Assembly: GCA_018896985.1 (NCBI GenBank)
Contig: JAHILQ010000078.1
Span: forward strand, 1-6,232
Length of the DNA: 6,232 nucleotides
Source: Nitrospinota bacterium
Lineage (GTDB): Bacteria > Nitrospirota > Thermodesulfovibrionia > Thermodesulfovibrionales > UBA1546
Direction of reading: 5' to 3'
In this document: one piece after another, positions 5,196 to 6,232 of the stretch
Layout of the letters: each line of letters starts with the position of its first letter
Position numbering within the stretch: the stretch's first letter is position 1
Made by a program: the position numbers and the translations under genes
Notes under the pieces: model-generated
What the model saw: the letters and a program-made list of their open reading frames with translations, nothing else
The model's database searches: none
Told to the model about the DNA's origin: nothing

Positions 5196-6226
5196 CTCTG
5201 TTCTCTCCTTTCAATATTTTTAATCATATCTTCAAGTTCTTTTATCCTTTTGTTTATCCTTTTGTTCAATTCAGGAAGCTTTGCAAACAGCGCGATTGAC
5301 TTAAGCCAGTCCCGATGAGGAATCATGGGCGAGCCTGAATATATACCTCTTTTGACATGTCCCATTGCTCCTGACTGCGCTCCTACCATGACGCCGTCAT
5401 CAATCTTTGTATGGTCGGCAACGCCGACCTGCCCGCCGAATACGACATAGTTCCCTATCTCTGTGCTTCCTGCCACACCGGTCTGTGCTGCAATAACGGA
5501 GTTTTCTCCAATCTTTACATTGTGGGCAATCTGAACAAGGTTATCTATCTTTGTGCCGCTGCCTATTATGGTATTTCCTGTCGTTGCCCTGTCTATAGTA
5601 ACATTTGCTCCTATCTCAACATCATCTCCGATGATAACGCCTCCGACCTGGGGGATTTTATAATGTATCCCTTTTTCCATCACATAGCCAAAACCATCAG
5701 AGCCTATTACAGCGCCTGAATGGATTATCACCCTGCTGCCGATTTTTACATTCTCCCTGATTGTTACATTGGGGTAAATTATGCACTCATCTCCAACAGA
5801 AGAATTTTCTCCTATGAACACTCCCGGATATATGATTGTTTTATTGCCTATTGATGCACCGTCCGAGACAAACGACATGGGATATACAGATACGTTTTCC
5901 CCTATCTTGGCTTTATCAGACACATACGCCTTATCACTTATGCCTGACGCTATAAACGGCTTTACATAAAAATGCTCAAGAAGCCTTGCGAATGCATACT
6001 GCGGGTTTGAAACCTTAAGCTGAGGTTTTTTTATCTCAGGAATGGTATCTTTTACTATTACTGCTGATGCCTTGCTCTCAATGCATTGCCCAATAAGCTT
6101 AGTAGTGGAGAGGAATGTTATATCCCTCTCTTTTGCATCAGATATCCCTGCAGCCCCCTTTATCTCTATGTCAGGGTCGCCTGCAAGCTCGCCGCCAAGC
6201 AGTTCTGCAATCTCCCGCAATTTCAT
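5192..6226 (-). CDS. lpxD: UDP-3-O-acylglucosamine N-acyltransferase
   Basis: Third step of lipid A synthesis: adds the second 3-hydroxyacyl chain from ACP to the 2-amino group of UDP-3-O-acyl-GlcN. The protein is complete at 344 residues. Its order is an N-terminal uridine-binding domain (about 1-100, starting MKLREIAELLGGEL), a long left-handed beta helix of hexapeptide repeats (about 100-290) and a C-terminal helical, charged segment (about 305-344). Key features: GSDGFGYV (175-182), IPQVGGVIIGDDVEIGANVTIDR (191-213), and DNLVQIAHNVKIG with His235, equivalent to the catalytic His239 of E. coli. The C-terminal coil contains an exact 12-bp tandem repeat encoding NKRI twice (residues 321-328). 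Only 6 nt upstream of the ATG are in the window, so its ribosome-binding site and any promoter or preceding gene (often bamA or skp) cannot be seen. It is the first gene visible in the operon. Confidence 0.97.
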   Translation of the reverse strand: MKLREIAELLGGELAGDPDIEIKGAAGISDAKERDITFLSTTKLIGQCIESKASAVIVKDTIPEIKKPQLKVSNPQYAFARLLEHFYVKPFIASGISDKAYVSDKAKIGENVSVYPMSFVSDGASIGNKTIIYPGVFIGENSSVGDECIIYPNVTIRENVKIGSRVIIHSGAVIGSDGFGYVMEKGIHYKIPQVGGVIIGDDVEIGANVTIDRATTGNTIIGSGTKIDNLVQIAHNVKIGENSVIAAQTGVAGSTEIGNYVVFGGQVGVADHTKIDDGVMVGAQSGAMGHVKRGIYSGSPMIPHRDWLKSIALFAKLPELNKRINKRIKELEDMIKNIERREQR

Positions 6227-6232
6227 CTGAAA

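Noticed and set aside
3162..6230. Plus-strand open frames opposite lpxI, lpxA, fabZ and lpxD
   Set aside because: All lie antisense to strongly conserved lipid A and fatty acid genes and show no recognisable domain.

Overview
The window reads as an ordinary chromosomal segment of a Gram-negative (lipid A-making) bacterium of moderate GC content. It contains no phage, plasmid, insertion sequence, CRISPR or RNA gene that I can recognise. A run of lipid A genes using LpxI instead of LpxH, a livJ-type binding lipoprotein and the general style of the proteins suggest Nitrospirota or a deltaproteobacterial lineage. That placement is a guess from memory, not a result.

Left part (1-976): the N-terminal 265 codons of the ribosome-associated GTPase TypA/BipA run leftward off the window edge. 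The gene carries a perfect 17-bp palindrome inside its reading frame, at a place where the protein is about seven residues longer than E. coli BipA. A 181-bp divergent intergenic region follows, with a possible typA -10 box.

Middle (977-3088, plus strand): first comes the C-terminal half of a GGDEF (diguanylate cyclase) domain whose catalytic front half is missing. An intact thiamine-phosphate synthase (thiE) follows 10 nt later, then a branched-chain-amino-acid-type substrate-binding lipoprotein with no transporter genes beside it. The last gene ends exactly where the opposing lpxI ends, with no base between the two stop codons.

Right part (6226-3089, minus strand): a compact lipid A / fatty acid operon, transcribed lpxD - fabZ - lpxA - lpxI. 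The first two junctions overlap (ATGA and TAATG). FabZ and the two acyltransferases LpxA and LpxD draw on the same 3-hydroxyacyl-ACP pool. LpxA makes the first acylated precursor, LpxD adds the second acyl chain (after LpxC, not present here), and LpxI cleaves the UDP-2,3-diacylglucosamine to lipid X. The usual next gene, lpxB, is not in the window.

The lpxA-lpxI junction is the oddest spot. It holds a 16-bp exact tandem repeat plus a strong hairpin, reaches into the lpxI start codon, leaves lpxI without a visible ribosome-binding site, and happens to be spanned by an open 29-codon frame that joins the lpxA stop to the lpxI start. I see no convincing new multi-gene system. The items worth a second look are the two palindromic or repeat elements and the truncated GGDEF gene.
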